64,000 nucleotides of DNA, from NCBI GenBank assembly GCA_026210745.1, contig CP110632.1:310001-374000 (forward strand), read 5' to 3'. Under the pieces are notes generated by a model. The model ran no database searches. It had not been told where the DNA came from and saw only the letters and a list, made by a program, of their open reading frames with translations. The position numbers and the translations under genes are program-made. This DNA is from Exobasidium rhododendri. Lineage: Eukaryota > Basidiomycota > Exobasidiomycetes > Exobasidiales > Exobasidiaceae. Below are positions 10,235 through 23,300 of the stretch, one piece after another; position 1 is the first letter of the stretch, and the number at the start of each line of letters is the position of its first letter.

Positions 10235-12062
10235 ATGTCACAAGCAGCAGGTGCCGTGATCGGTATCAACTTAGGCCAATCGTATGGCTCTATTGCTTGC
10301 ATCAACCAGCATGGCAGAGCCGATGTGATTGCGAACGAAGATGGAGAGCGACAGATGGCCACTCGAATCGCCTTCGACGAAGGTCAGGTCTACATGGGCA
10401 ATCAGGCTACTCCTCAACTAGTCCGGAACAACGGCAACGTCATCGACAAGTTCGTCAACCTGCTTGGAAAGAGGTGAGTACAGTTATTATGCGACGGACA
10501 TTGAGTGAATGCTCTGTGTTGATTTATGATTCTCCGCGATGGAAAGCTTTTCGGAATTGAGCGAGGGTGAAAAGAAGCGAACCTCTTCGCCAGTCATCGA
10601 CGTTAGCGGCACACCTTCATTCCGAGTACAAATTGATGGAGAGGAAACTGTCCTCTCTGCTCACGAGGTTGCTGTTCGATACATCAAGGCACTTTTCTTG
10701 ACTGCAAAGGACTTCCTGTCGGGTGTCCCGATTGCAGGTGCAGTTCTCAGTGTTCCGCTCAACTTCACTACAAAGCAGATCACCGCTCTCAAGGCTGCAG
10801 CCACAGAGGCAGGACTGATTGTGCTCCAACTCATTCCAGCACCTGCCGCCGCTTTGACCGCATATGGTCTTACCAGTCCCAAGAACGGCGAGCTGCCTTC
10901 TCATCCGGACGGAGAAGAAGGCCAACCATACCTTCCCGGAACAGAGCTCGATCGAACAGTCGTAGTCGTAGATGTCGGTGGTACATCCACCAGTGTTGCT
11001 CTAGTACATGCACGAAGCGGTCTATACACATTGCTAGGGTCAGAGATCAACGCTTCAGTAGGAGGAGTGACGATCGATGACGCTCTCGTTGCCTATCTTG
11101 CAAAGGAGTTTACCAAAAAGACAAAGATTCCCATCGAAGCCAACAATTTGCGAGCATGGGCAAAGCTACGCAATGAAGTAGAAGTCACCAAACGAAGCTT
11201 AAGTGCTAGCAACAGCGCTCAGTGCAGTGTCGAGAGCTTGGCAGATGGTGTTGATTTCAGTCAATCGGTGAATCGGATGAGGTGCGACATGAGCGCTCGG
11301 AAAGTGTGGGACGAAGTTCGACAGTTGTGTGACAAGGTACTCAAAAGCAAGGGACTGGAGCCGGCATACGTGGATGAGGTGCTGCTTGTCGGAGGTACAT
11401 CACGTCTACAGAGTCTGAAAGACAGTCTCGAAGCATACTTTCCCGAGAAGACGCACTTGACAGACTCAATCGATGCGGATCAAGCGTTGGCAAGAGGGTG
11501 TGCCGTACATGCTCAAGCCATTGCTACTGCACCCGAGGGCTCGTTGGAGAAGAACTTCATCCTTCAACTTCCTCTCGCGCAACCAGAAGATTTGAAGGAG
11601 CTCAAGGTAAAGGCAACAAGCAAGACGATCGGTATTGTACTTCCTCCCCCCAGTGCTTCACTCTCGAACGGAAATGCAGACGAGATCAAGAGGCGGGTCG
11701 TAGACGGCAAGCTTTTCGTCAGCCTGGTCCCTGTTGGAACCCCATTGCCTGCTCGAAGAATATTTGAACTAGAAGCTCAGGGTGACTCTCTGTTGGACTT
11801 GTTCGAAGGAGACGACAGCGTCCGCGTAGACAAAGTCGAAAGGGAGAAAGAGGAAAGCGACGAGGAAGATGAAGAAGATGCAGACGAAGACGATAAGTTC
11901 ATTGAAGTTCACACAGTCGTCACGAAGCCCTCAAAGCAAATCGGTCAAGTCGTCATCTCAAAGGATGAGGTCAAGAGCAAGATAGTCACAGTAGAGATTC
12001 AGATAGAGGTCGACGGCAAGGTAAAGGTCCTCGTGGGTGGGAGACCGGCATTGGAGGTGTAG
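10235..12062 (+). CDS. SSZ1: Ssz1, atypical Hsp70 of the ribosome-associated complex
   Basis: Two exons, 10235-10473 and 10547-12062, giving 584 residues. The N-terminal ATPase-like domain starts AGAVIGINLGQSYGSIACI, with DVIANEDGER, VPLNFTTKQ, the phosphate-2-like VVVVDVGGTSTSVALVHA and the adenosine-loop motif DEVLLVGGTSRLQ. SLADGVDFSQSVNRMR matches the SLADGFDYHASINRMR of yeast Ssz1, which separates it from canonical Hsp70s. The substrate-binding part is short. An acidic stretch (about residues 530-550) lies before the end. Ssz1 pairs with the J protein Zuo1 on ribosomes and activates Ssb on nascent chains. The splice at GK/SFSEL uses a non-pyrimidine AAAG acceptor; a later in-frame acceptor is possible. 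The other J-protein gene at 44-46 kb is not Zuo1. Confidence 0.93.
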
Positions 12063-13683
12063 AGTAGAGGTACAGAATTGTCTTCCATCTCAACACAATA
12101 CAATCATACATTTTCACGTCCCTTTTTTTCGAGCTGACACTTCTGGTCTGACTTCATTCTCGGCCTGAGACGACTGAGAACGTGGAAAGAAGAGTGGTGA
12201 TAGAAGAGACTATGTAATGTGCTAGATGTGCTCGTTGGTAGGGGGAAGAAGCGTCCTGTTCGGCATGTCGTTGCTCTGACAGCTTCAAGGGTCTGACGGA
12301 TGTGGCGGCTGAATTCGCAGTCTTGGATCTGATACAGGTCCCTCATCGCATTGTCGTCTGATGATCGTGAGCAGCAGTTAAGTCTGAGAAGCTCCGTCGT
12401 CCTCTTCCGGGACGTAAGCCAGCACGAGAGACTCTGCCCTTAGACCTGGAGCGGCTTAGATTGCTAGCTAAGAGGAAAGAAAAAAAGGGATCCGAGGAAC
12501 AGCAATGTGTGGCTTGACACGTAGACTACTTTTAGCAGATCGCTCTGAATGTGTCAATGCGGAAGTAGTGCGACATTTCCAGAGATTGAGACTGACATCA
12601 TCGACTTCTTAAATTATCACTTCTTGTACTCTCCAAGGCAGGGGCCTCTGGGACATTTTGCTGCAGGTACTTACTCTGCGATAAGGTTTGGCCCTTACAA
12701 AATAGGCTCGACGACTCTTCGGCTCCTGCGAGCGATTAGAGGTGAAGGTCTGACAGGAAAGACAATAACAATGGCAAGGAAGAGGGAGAGGGAGAGAGAG
12801 AGAGCAAAAAAAAACGTCTTAGATTCGCCCCGAAGCGGAGAAGCTGGGGTGGAGGGAGGGCAGGAGGGGTCCTCTCTTCTCTCAATCTATATAGCGTCGT
12901 CGCTACACGCCAAGCACGCGCCCGCCGGATGCATCAAAACCTAATAAACCTTGACGGCGATTACCAATTGGCAATTTATATACCTTTTTTCGCGCAACTG
13001 CATAACAGAGCAACGAACGTTTCAATCAAGTCTGGATCGGGCGACGCGCATCCCCCAGAATGTTATTATTGTGCCTCTCTTCACAACGGACGGGACTAGT
13101 AAAAGATACCAGTGTCCTACTTGTGTAAAAGTCCGACCGACAAGATTATTATTTTCGTGCAACGAACAGACAGACAGATGTTCGGATCTCTTGTAACTGT
13201 GGCTATCATTCCCGGCCCCCGGAATTAGAACACTCTACGACGATAATCATACGTTTGGATGATCGTATCGAATTCCCTATATCTGCAATCCCATCGCGGT
13301 CATCGCCGAGAGGAGACAAAAGGGGAAAAAGGGGGCAAAGGAAGTATGATTCAAATTTATGCTTTCTCAGCTGCCCGATGAAAGGTCGGAAGCAGAAAGG
13401 AAAAGCGGCAGCTCTGTGCCTCCTACGTACAATTTGAAATCTAGAGACCGAGAAAGTGGTCTCAGGTCACCGATGCAGATTTCTTTGATGGAGAGGAAGG
13501 AGAAAAATCTTTGACAGCTATGGTGTGGTAGTATGTACATTTGTATACATATATACGAGGGTGACAGATGATAAATGCCCCTCCTGCCCAAAATCATCCT
13601 ATCAAACCGACCGGTCTCCTTGCCCTCAATCTCCTTCTCTTCCGTCTCGGGTCCTGTTTGCCCCGCCTCTCCGTCTCTTCAAG
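12063..13683. other. intergenic: SSZ1 3' region and promoter of glucanase 1
   Basis: 1.6 kb without a supportable gene. It has a purine-rich GA tract (12778-12805), homopolymer runs and a TATA-like ATATATA at about 13549, 135 bp upstream of the glucanase ATG. A minus-strand frame at 12104-12346 has no recognisable family and I leave it out. Confidence 0.45.
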
Positions 13684-15540
13684 ATGAAACTTCATGCTCT
13701 CATAGCAATCGCTATTGTCTCTCTCTCATCCGCACTCCTCTCGTACGGTCACCCTGCCGGGCAAGCGTACGATGAAGGTGAATGGGTTCAGTGGGGAAAG
13801 CGAACACAGCTTGTACCCAACGTCGGCAATAGAGCAGCCAAGACTGTTCGTGGTGTGAATCTAGGAGCATGGCTTGTCCTGGAAGCGTGGATGATGCCGA
13901 ACTTCTTCACGCCAGACTTGGTCGCAAAGGGAGCCATCGATCAGTGGACCTACATGACGGCAGTAGGAGACAACGTCAAGGCCCTTCAACTTCTCCAACA
14001 ACACTGGAGTACATGGATTAATGAGACTGACTTCAAGGCAATCGCAGCAGCCGGTTTGAATACGGTCAGAATTCCCGTGGGACACTGGACGTTCAATTCT
14101 TCCACTTCAGAACCTTACCTCGGTGGAGCGGAACTGCCTTACCTCAGTCAAGCCATCCTCTGGGCAAACAAGTATGGACTGGACGTCATCTTGGATATGC
14201 ACACGGCTCCAGGTTCGCAGAATGGGTTCGACAACAGTGGTCGCATGGGCGCTGCCGACTTTGAGGCTGTAAACGGGACACTCAACGCTGCAAGATTGTA
14301 CTCTGCCCTCGAAAGCATGACCAAGACCTTTGTCAATGACCCACAGTACAAAGGTCAGGTGAAGGCCATCGAGATCTTAAACGAACCTGCTTGTTACCTC
14401 ATTGACACAAATTACATGCTAAGTGTCTACACAACTGCCTATTTCGCCATTCGAAACACCATTTCTGCAACTGCCTTGACATCGCCAACCATCATCATTC
14501 ACGATTGTTTCATCCAACCGTTGAGTCAGTGGACTTCGACCATTCAAGGCGCTGTAAAGTACGGTTGGGTGAACGGTACCTACGCCATGGACACCCATCG
14601 TTACACGGCTTTCTCTCCTCAATCGGATACGATTGGAAACAATTTTACGAATCACATTTCCTACGTTTGCGCTTTGCAACCTGAAATGACCAGTGCGTAC
14701 GCTCAATTCCCAGCCATTGTTGGAGAATGGTCTTTGGCAATCGCTTGCAGTAACTGTTCGTACGGTACAATGCTGGAATCTGTCGCTTCTCAAAACAACC
14801 AAACGCAGAACCTCTTCAACAGGCAATTCTTCGAAGCGCAAGTCATGACGTACGAGCAAGCAGGCGGGTGGATCTTCTGGTGAGTCTGGAGATTTTTAGT
14901 TTTTTTCTGTTGTGTAGATGGCGTGTATTCGATACTGACGCCGGTCATTGTCTCACTCTCTCTCTCTCTCCCCTTCCCAACGTGTAGGAGCTGGAAGACT
15001 CAGTCTAGTGCGACATGGTCTTATCAAGCAAGTCTCGCGCAAGGCTGGATTCCCACCGATCCCACCAGTCGTGTCTTTATACCATCAAATAACTGTCCAA
15101 CGGCTCAATTGGCAAAGTCGGTCACATTTGCCACTACGTCGAATAGCAACCTCACGTCGACCGTCAATGCGACGCAAACAACGACATCTTTGGCAAGCTC
15201 GTCCACCGTCGCAAAGACTTCCTCAATCACAACGAAAGCTACCACAACAGCAAAAGCCGTCACAACAGCGAAAGCCGTCACTACTGCAAAGGCTGTACCC
15301 AAGGCAACCACCACTACAAAGAAAGGAAAGACAAAAAAGAAGAATAGGAGATCAGTGAATTCGCTCCCCGACTCATCCGCTCACAATGCACCTCTGGTCA
15401 GTTACAACAACAGTGCAACTCTCAACCCGACTCTCAAGCAACTTCTTCCTATTATAACTTCATTGAACACTACACTCATTAACAGCACTGCTTATCCTTT
15501 CATTGCTAAGACCACCTTCGGTATGGGCACATGGCATTAG
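13684..15540 (+). CDS. secreted GH5 exo-beta-1,3-glucanase, copy 1
   Basis: Two exons, 13684-14879 and 14988-15540, giving 582 residues. Residues 1-22 form a signal peptide (MKLHALIAIAIVSLSSALLSYG). The glycoside hydrolase family 5 barrel follows: VRGVNLGAWLVLEAWM, NTVRIPVGHW, DMHTAPGSQNGFDNSGR, the acid/base glutamate in ILNEPACY, DTHRY, and the nucleophile glutamate in IVGEWSLA. Both catalytic residues are intact. The enzyme is expected to release glucose from beta-1,3-glucan for wall remodelling or nutrition. The intron splits the Trp codon of GWIFW/SWKT. After the barrel is a Ser/Thr-rich tail with tandem TTAKAV units and a lysine-rich patch, longer than in copy 2. It lies in tandem with copy 2, 1.1 kb apart. 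Confidence 0.92.
15232..15305 (+). repeat. tandem repeats in the glucanase 1 tail
   Basis: Repeated near-identical 18-nt units encode (T/S)TAKAV-type hexapeptides in the Thr/Ala/Lys-rich C-terminal tail. Copy 2 lacks this array, so it arose or was lost after duplication. Confidence 0.65.
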
Positions 15541-15912
15541 AGATGCTCGCCCACGCTTTTTGTTTCCCCTTTCTCCCCTCTTCCGTTCTCTGCCTCTCCA
15601 CATTATTCGGCTCTTGCCCACAACTTAGACGCATCCAGCTATTATTATGTACATAGTCGCCAATTCTTTCTTCTTCATCGCCTTCTTTCCATCGCAGAGC
15701 TCATCGTTTGTACTATAAGACTGTACCAATATGATCTTTTGCCGCTCTAATGGAGACGTTTGCCTTTTCGATGGTGCTCGAATACATCTCGGGATCATCT
15801 ATCGCAGAACGATGTGTGGACATGTCACTTGGTGCAGCACCTCCAACGGCGGAAAATGTCTTTGCATCCAGAGGCAATATGGATGTAAGAGCTGCTTTAT
15901 TATAAGTGACGT

Positions 15913-15924
15913 CTATCTAGATAG
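15913..15924. repeat. 12-bp palindrome, copy A
   Basis: CTATCTAGATAG is a perfect palindrome; the identical sequence recurs at 16078-16089. Function unknown; a paired binding site for a dimeric factor is one possibility. Confidence 0.6.
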
Positions 15925-16077
15925 TAATGGCATACTAAGCTTTCCAAAACGAGGACTTTCACTACGCACGGGAGGCTGCCGATGTTCTTTTCCCGATCAG
16001 GCACACATTTGAAAGATTAAAGTGATATGATACACGGTGAAAGCTTATTTTATCCGGAAGTGTTTCGTTGCAATCCT

Positions 16078-16089
16078 CTATCTAGATAG
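16078..16089. repeat. 12-bp palindrome, copy B
   Basis: Identical to copy A at 15913-15924; the copies start 165 bp apart in the region upstream of glucanase 2. Confidence 0.6.
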
Positions 16090-16562
16090 CACGACATGTA
16101 TACACGTTCTTCGTTTGTAATTCGCTGTTTATGAAAAATACAGCGCCAAGCGGTGACTTGAATAGTAAGTTTAATAAAGTCCACACGTTTTGATATTATC
16201 TTTGACTGTCAAACGGGACAGTCGCATGCATGAAGAATTAGAGGCATCAAGCCATTTCCACGGTCTGGTACACACACACATACCTTATCAATTCTCGGTC
16301 GGTACGAAGAGCAGATAGTCCTGGAAAGTTCCCTGAGACCGTCCGGAAGAATCAACTCAAAGCGGTCGTAAAGGGTTAGAGAGACTCGAAAGAGGATTTT
16401 CTTTTCTTCTCACTCATAACAACAACAACATACCCTCTTCTTGCGCTTCCCGTACTGAAGAGGTGAAAATGTTTGCTTGCTTGCTATTAAGTTTGCCAGA
16501 ATTTATATTGGCAATGATCCTGCTTCGAGGGGTGGAAGAGTAGGGCAAGCAGAGACGAGGAG

Positions 16563-16569
16563 TATATAG
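16563..16569 (+). promoter_or_regulatory. TATA box candidate of glucanase 2
   Basis: TATATAG lies 95 bp upstream of the ATG at 16658, a plausible distance for a core promoter in fungi. Confidence 0.5.
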
Positions 16570-16657
16570 TGGGTGGTAGACATGCTGGGGTCGTCCCCTC
16601 CTTACCTCAAATTCCCGCTTCATACTGCCTGGATAGTCCCGCACCGTTTCTCGCAAA

Positions 16658-18348
16658 ATGCGTCTCTCAGCCCTGTGTCTGGTCCTCACGATCGCCTGCT
16701 CTTCGCTCTTTGTAGCATCCAATGCTGCCACTCCACAAGGCAGCGATGTACAAATGATGAAGCGCAAGGACTCGCGCGAGCATCCCCATGTAGGAAGAAA
16801 GAAGATGGTGCGAGGTGTGAATCTTGGAGGTTGGTTCGTCCTGGAAGCTTGGATGATGCCCGACTTCTTCGATGCTACGCTACAGAATTTGAACATCACC
16901 GATCAATACACCCTCATGACAAACGCCAACGCCTCCTTTGCACAGAGTAAGCTCCTCAATCACTGGCAGACTTGGATCACAGAGACCGACTTCCAGCAAA
17001 TCGCCGCCGCAGGACTGAGTGAGTAGAGCCTTTTCCCGCTGTTGCATCTCCATCTCCCTCCCTTTGCTTGAAACTCATCCCTCCTCTCCCGTCCTCAAGA
17101 CACGGTGCGGATTCCCGTCCCCCACTGGGCATTCAACGGATCCACCGCGGAACCGTACTGGGCCTATGCAGAGCAGCCCTACATCAAACAGGCATTACTG
17201 TGGGCCAGCAAATACTCCCTCGACGTCATCATCGACATGCACACGGCGCCCAATTCACAGAACGGTTTCGACAACTCCGGCAGAGCGGGACCGATTCAAT
17301 TCGCCAACGTCAGTGCGAAACACAATTCAAAGAGACTCATCTCCGCGCTAACTACCGTCGTCAATCTCTACGTCAACGACGCTTCATATAACGGAGTCGT
17401 GAAGGGCATTGAAATCTTGAATGAACCAGCTTGTTACGCATTAGGACAGACGTACATGAATGCTATTCACTTGGCTGCTTTCACGGCCATAAGAGCCGCA
17501 GTCAAAACGAACGCACTAGTCTTCCCGACGACCATCATCCACGACTGCTTCGTCTCGCCTTTGAGTCAGTGGTACTCGGTGTACAACTCAAAGTCGACTC
17601 CCATCATCAATGGATCGTACGCCATCGACACGCATCGCTACCAGGCATTCGCACCTCTATCTACCACTCTAACGACAGATGACCAACATGTCAACTACGC
17701 TTGTGGCTTGTCGGCTGAATTGTCTGATGCACAGACAAACGATTTCCCCGTCATTGTCGGAGAATGGTCACTGAATGCGTATCCAAGTGGACCTTACAAC
17801 AATATCAGCCAATCGGTGGCAGGTCAAAATAGTCCTGCGCAGAATTTGTTCTTGAGAAGATTCTTTGAAGCACAGGTGACTACGTATGAGAAGGCGGGAG
17901 GATGGATCTTTTGGTGAGTCTTGGCTCTGACTGGGGAGAAAAGGAAAGGAAGGTGGTAATTGAATGCTCATTTTTATTCCCCTTCTTTCCAATGATTAGG
18001 AGCTGGAAGACGGCGTCCAGTGCGACCTGGTCTTATCAGGCCGCCCTTGCACAAGGATGGATTCCTGCCAATCCTACCACTCGAGTCTTTGCTCAGACGA
18101 ACGGCTGTCCTACCAATGTCACGACGCAGACAGTTACCTTTGCCACGCAGAATAATACGGCAGCAGCAGTCTCCGCATCGGCAGGAGGCGCAGCAGTCCC
18201 GCAGCTCGTTCCAAGTGCCACCAATGTCACCACCGTCCTGAACAACGACACCCTCAGTCACTCCACCACAGACATTAATGCCACCACAACGACCTCCAAG
18301 AAGAGGCGTGCGCTATTCCCTCTGACAGCCTTCTTTGCCAAAGAGTGA
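16658..18348 (+). CDS. secreted GH5 exo-beta-1,3-glucanase, copy 2
   Basis: Three exons, 16658-17018, 17100-17913 and 18000-18348, giving 507 residues. The signal peptide is MRLSALCLVLTIACSSLFVASNA. The barrel has the same motifs as copy 1: VRGVNLGGWFVLEAWM, NTVRIPVPHW, DMHTAPNSQNGFDNSGR, the acid/base in ILNEPACY and the nucleophile in IVGEWSLN. The second intron sits at exactly the same place as the copy 1 intron (inside the W codon of GWIFW/SWKT). The first intron, at GL/NTVRIPV, is absent from copy 1. Both splice junctions restore the family sequence. The C-terminal tail is shorter and Thr/Asn-rich, without the repeat array of copy 1. This is a tandem paralogue with the same predicted activity. 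Confidence 0.92.
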
Positions 18349-18617
18349 GGTGGTATAGATTGCACCATCCCTTGCTCTGCCTCACCGCTTCGTTTGCTTC
18401 CTACCGTACTAACTTTCGGACAATTCCCCCTTGATGCCCAGCATGTCACCGTACTCCGCCCGACTCTAGACAACGATTCCTGATTGAAGTCAATATTCTT
18501 TTGAATCTAATATTTGTTCGGTGTGAAATTGGAGACTGAGAGAGAGAGAGAAATATACATGGCTACTTGCGTCGATCTTGGCGATTGCAATCGCAAGAGC
18601 CTATGACGACTCTTCGT

Positions 18618-19417
<800 letters not shown>

Positions 19418-20308
19418 TGTTGGTGGAGTTACGAAGAAGAAGAGCCTAGTTTAAATGAAGAAAAGTGATGGCTTGCTAAGGGGATGAGCAAGCTGATGTG
19501 GGTGGTAGTAGGGAGGAGAGTGTGAGTCGTCAAACGGGGGGATTGCTTCGTATGGTAAAAGGGAGGGGACCTACCGATGCGCAAGAAAAAGGAGAGAAAA
19601 AGGAGAAAATGGGGGGATTCTCAGATGACCTGTTCTGGCTCAGTCGTGTTGCCCTTTACTTTCTGTTCCCTTTTTCCTCTCTTGATACTTTGCGTCTCGC
19701 CAATGGGGCGGCAACATCGGATGTGCCATTTCCAGCAGGTCCCCTTTTGTTCACTGATCAGACTGACAACAGGCTAATGCGCAAGGCCGATCCGTCGTTG
19801 TCTATTTTCCAAATCTCGAGAAATCAAGCACAAGGAGAGGAGGAAATCTATACACGTTTAGATCAAGGAAAAAGACAGAACACGTCTTCGAAACGCTGAC
19901 GAGCCTGAGTGTTTCCTTTCTTTCAGCCGTGGGAGGAGGTGTGCGAGGCTGATCGTCAAATGGGTCATTACTGCACTAGACTGCTAAGCTTGTCATACGA
20001 TGCGAGCCTGACAGAGATCATGACATGGCCATTGCCTTCGAAATCCCGGGGTACATGAGCAGATCTGATCGACATAGGATGCAGGATGGAATTGCATCGT
20101 TTTAAACCTCTCCCACGATTCAAGCTGAGCGCCTCGCTCACCTATCTCCACAGACACGTGCCCGTACGCGTAATTGGGTAACTGTATTTTGATGGACCTC
20201 CTTGTGTTGCTCTCACATAGGCATCTACTTTTTGAGGACTCTCGTAGCTTGATCGACATCCTCCGGCACTACACTGGGGCGCTGCGACAGTCACTGTCTT
20301 CAATCAAG
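19418..20308. other. intergenic: divergent promoters of histone H4 and the PACT protein
   Basis: 890 bp between divergent genes. No supportable gene; the longer open frames have low-complexity Lys/Glu or Ser/Leu content. Presumed shared promoter region. Confidence 0.45.
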
Positions 20309-23300
20309 ATGACGTTCCCTTTCGAGTCTCCTGGGAAGCTGGAAGAGCGAATAGCAGCCAATATGGCCGACGAGTCGGATGATCTCTCTTTTGGAGTCGG
20401 AAGAAGAGCGACCTCGTTTGCATCAAATTCGACGTCGACAAACGATGAGAACTCACGATCTCGCGTGGAGGAGAGCTTTCACCGCAGGAGTAGTCGAGGC
20501 GATAGGGCCAAGCAAGAAGCAGAGTGGAGTCATCACAATCACCAGTCGCAGTCGACAAACTTCACCATCCACACTAATGGGAGCCGGACTGCAATCCTGG
20601 CGCCCAAGAACACCAACACATCGGCCGGCAAGGTGACACTGGCGAATGCAGTCAAAAGACAGGGTGAGGCCTCCTTTGCAGCGTCCGCCTCCTCCTCCTC
20701 TTCTTTTTCACCGAATTCATCATACGCGAACATGACAAATAGTGCACGTATGCGCTCGCCGCCCTTGACATCCACGCCGCATCCATCCACACTCGGACAG
20801 AGGACGCCGGCAGGATCTTCGACGTCGGCGGCCAGTCATCACACCAACCTCTCGCGGCTTACCTCCCCTCGAAATCGAAAGAGCACCTCCTCCAATTCAA
20901 GGAGCTCACTGGGATGGAGATCAGCCAACGACGAGATGGAGACGCCTATGAGTACTTCTGTGGGTTCGGCTGCCACCGAGGTCCAGCGAGACGCCTCCCT
21001 AGATAGGGCGACAGACGACGACGATGATTCCGGCTCCATCAACGAGGTGCATGCATCACCAAAGGGAGACAGGAACGCAAGTCGAGGCGCTACAGGTACG
21101 ATGCACACTTCCGACTTTGTCAAGAGCTCTGACTTGGGTCAAGGTTCAGCGGAGACGGAGGACGGTGGAAGAACAACTGCGGATGCGTCACAGGACAGCG
21201 CTCTAGTTGCATCGCAAAGCGAAGAGAAGAGCAGCAGCACAAGCGCAGAAAAGACGTCTGAAGTCATGTCTTCGCCGTCAGCCAATCGCCATGGGAGAAT
21301 GGAAGCAGAGGCTATCTCCTTTGTGTCGAGTCCCGCCCCATCGAAGGACAGAGAGGGCATGAACACCCCACGAGCGTCCAAGCCGAACCAGGAAAGAATG
21401 AAGGCATACGTGATGAACAGTGTCAGGGCCATCAATCCGCTGCGAGAGGCTCAACTTCGTCACATGACACCCCGTCGAAGAGGGGTAGGTGAAAGTTCCT
21501 TCGGAAGAACACCTCTGCCTGGTCCCTCTCGATTGCGACGTGAGGACGACATCACGGAAGTAATTGGAGCAGAATCTTTTGTATCGGATGCTTCATCTAC
21601 TCGAGACTTGACCCTGCCTGCTCGACTTGCTATGAGAGCGAATACGAGCTTTCCGGGCATCGGTGCCAGCGATGGAAACACTCCAAATAATGCTCGAGTG
21701 GACCCAGCTAGACTTCAGGGATACCTTCACAAGATCAACATTCAACTGGAGAGCGAGAACTTGTCATTGAAAGAGGAGAAGGACTTTCTGACAAAGCAGT
21801 TCAATCGAGCCATGTTGGACTGTGAGAGGATGCGAGATCAGCTGGACGAGAGCACGGGAGGTAGAGAGCAGACAGATCGAGGCACTTTGACGATCAACGA
21901 CGAGTTGAACAGCTTGAAGCAGGAGATTGTGACACTGCGCATTGGACAAGAGGAGCTGAATGATATGCTTGATGAGAGGGACGCCGAGCTGGGGGCAGCA
22001 GAGAGGAAACTGCTAGAGCGAGGGCAGGACCAGAATGACAAGGGAGAAGCAGACCGAGCAGCGACGAATAACGGAGAGGACGACCTGCTGGAGCGACTCA
22101 AAGACGCGGAAGAGGAACTGGCCGAAGAGAGGGAGGCGTACAATCAGCTCAAGGCACGGTTTGAAGGGAGAATCAAGGAGGCGATGACGGAAGCGGATGC
22201 AGTCCAGCGACAGGCCGAAGTGAAGTTGACGATGGAGAGAAATGAAGCTTGGGCTGAAATCGAACGGTTCAGACTTACTTCTGCCCGGACAAAAGAGTCC
22301 ACACAAGGCGGTAGGGGGCTGGCGGATCTGACAGACTATGAAGAGAGGAAACAACACCTTCAGGCTGAACTATCGCAAGCAAAGGAGATTCGCGAGGAGC
22401 TGGAGAAGAGGCTAGACGACGACCTGATTGCCTATGAAGATTTGGAGGCGGAGTATGTCAAGATGAAGGAGGACTTTATCCGATGCGAAGAAGAACTGAA
22501 TTCTGCTAGAGATGAGATTATGGACCTGCAGATTGTAGCGGAAGAGAAGGAAAGCGAAAAGATTAAGCTGACCATGCAGCTACGTCAAGCAAAAGAATCG
22601 ACTGAAATTCACCAATTAAGGGAGAAGGTCATTCTGCTCGAAGCGCAATTGGAGGGAGCGATGAAGGCAGACAGCAGCATCCGACAGGCAACTCCGCTTC
22701 ACAAGAACATTGCCCACCTTCGCAAGCCGGTAGACACGCCAAGATCGCCTGCAGAGCTGAGCAATGCCTCCTGGTTGCATCACGAATCCACGCTCGGCGA
22801 CAAGTCTGTCCTGAGAAATTTGCACGAGTTACGAGGAAAGGTGGATGAAGCGCATGCAGAGACGGATGAGAAGCTGGCTAACCTGGGCACGGGCAAGCTG
22901 GCACAGATGATGGTGGAGATGCAAGACCAGGTGGCGAATCGAGATGAGGAGATCAAGAGCTTGGTAGATAGGGAGGAAAAGTGGAGGAGACGATTGGATA
23001 AGATTCAGTGCAAGCATTGCAAGGCGAGACTGGCCAAGGTGGACTTGAATCAGAGCGTCAACAGCCGAGCAAACTTGACCACGACGACGGATCAGACGGA
23101 TGGCGATTGCTCGCTACTGGCAAGAAGCACCCGGTCTGGACATCAGAAGGAGCAGATCGTGGCCGAGATAGCAGAGCAACTCACTCAACTCAAAGCGAGG
23201 TGGGCCGTAGATCGAGCGAAACTAGACGGTCATCGGGACGCTTTGAATGCAGAGAAGCAGCAATGGTCGCAGGAGAGGGCGCAGCTACAGGGTGAGAATG

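Larger units (their letters stand above)
15541..16657. other. intergenic between the two glucanases
   Basis: 1.1 kb with no supportable gene. It contains two copies of a 12-bp palindrome (listed separately) and a TATATAG element at 16563, 95 bp before the ATG of copy 2. Short frames here lack family resemblance. Confidence 0.5.

Noticed and set aside
12104-12346. 80-codon minus-strand frame after SSZ1
   Set aside because: No recognisable family, lies in the expected SSZ1 3' UTR, and no convincing upstream exon.
12355-12392. box C/D snoRNA candidate (TGATGA and CTGA near 12358-12387)
   Set aside because: The boxes are too close and no terminal stem or guide is visible.
15731-16012. 93-codon frame between the glucanases
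   Set aside because: No family resemblance, spans one copy of the palindrome, and no promoter or splice support.
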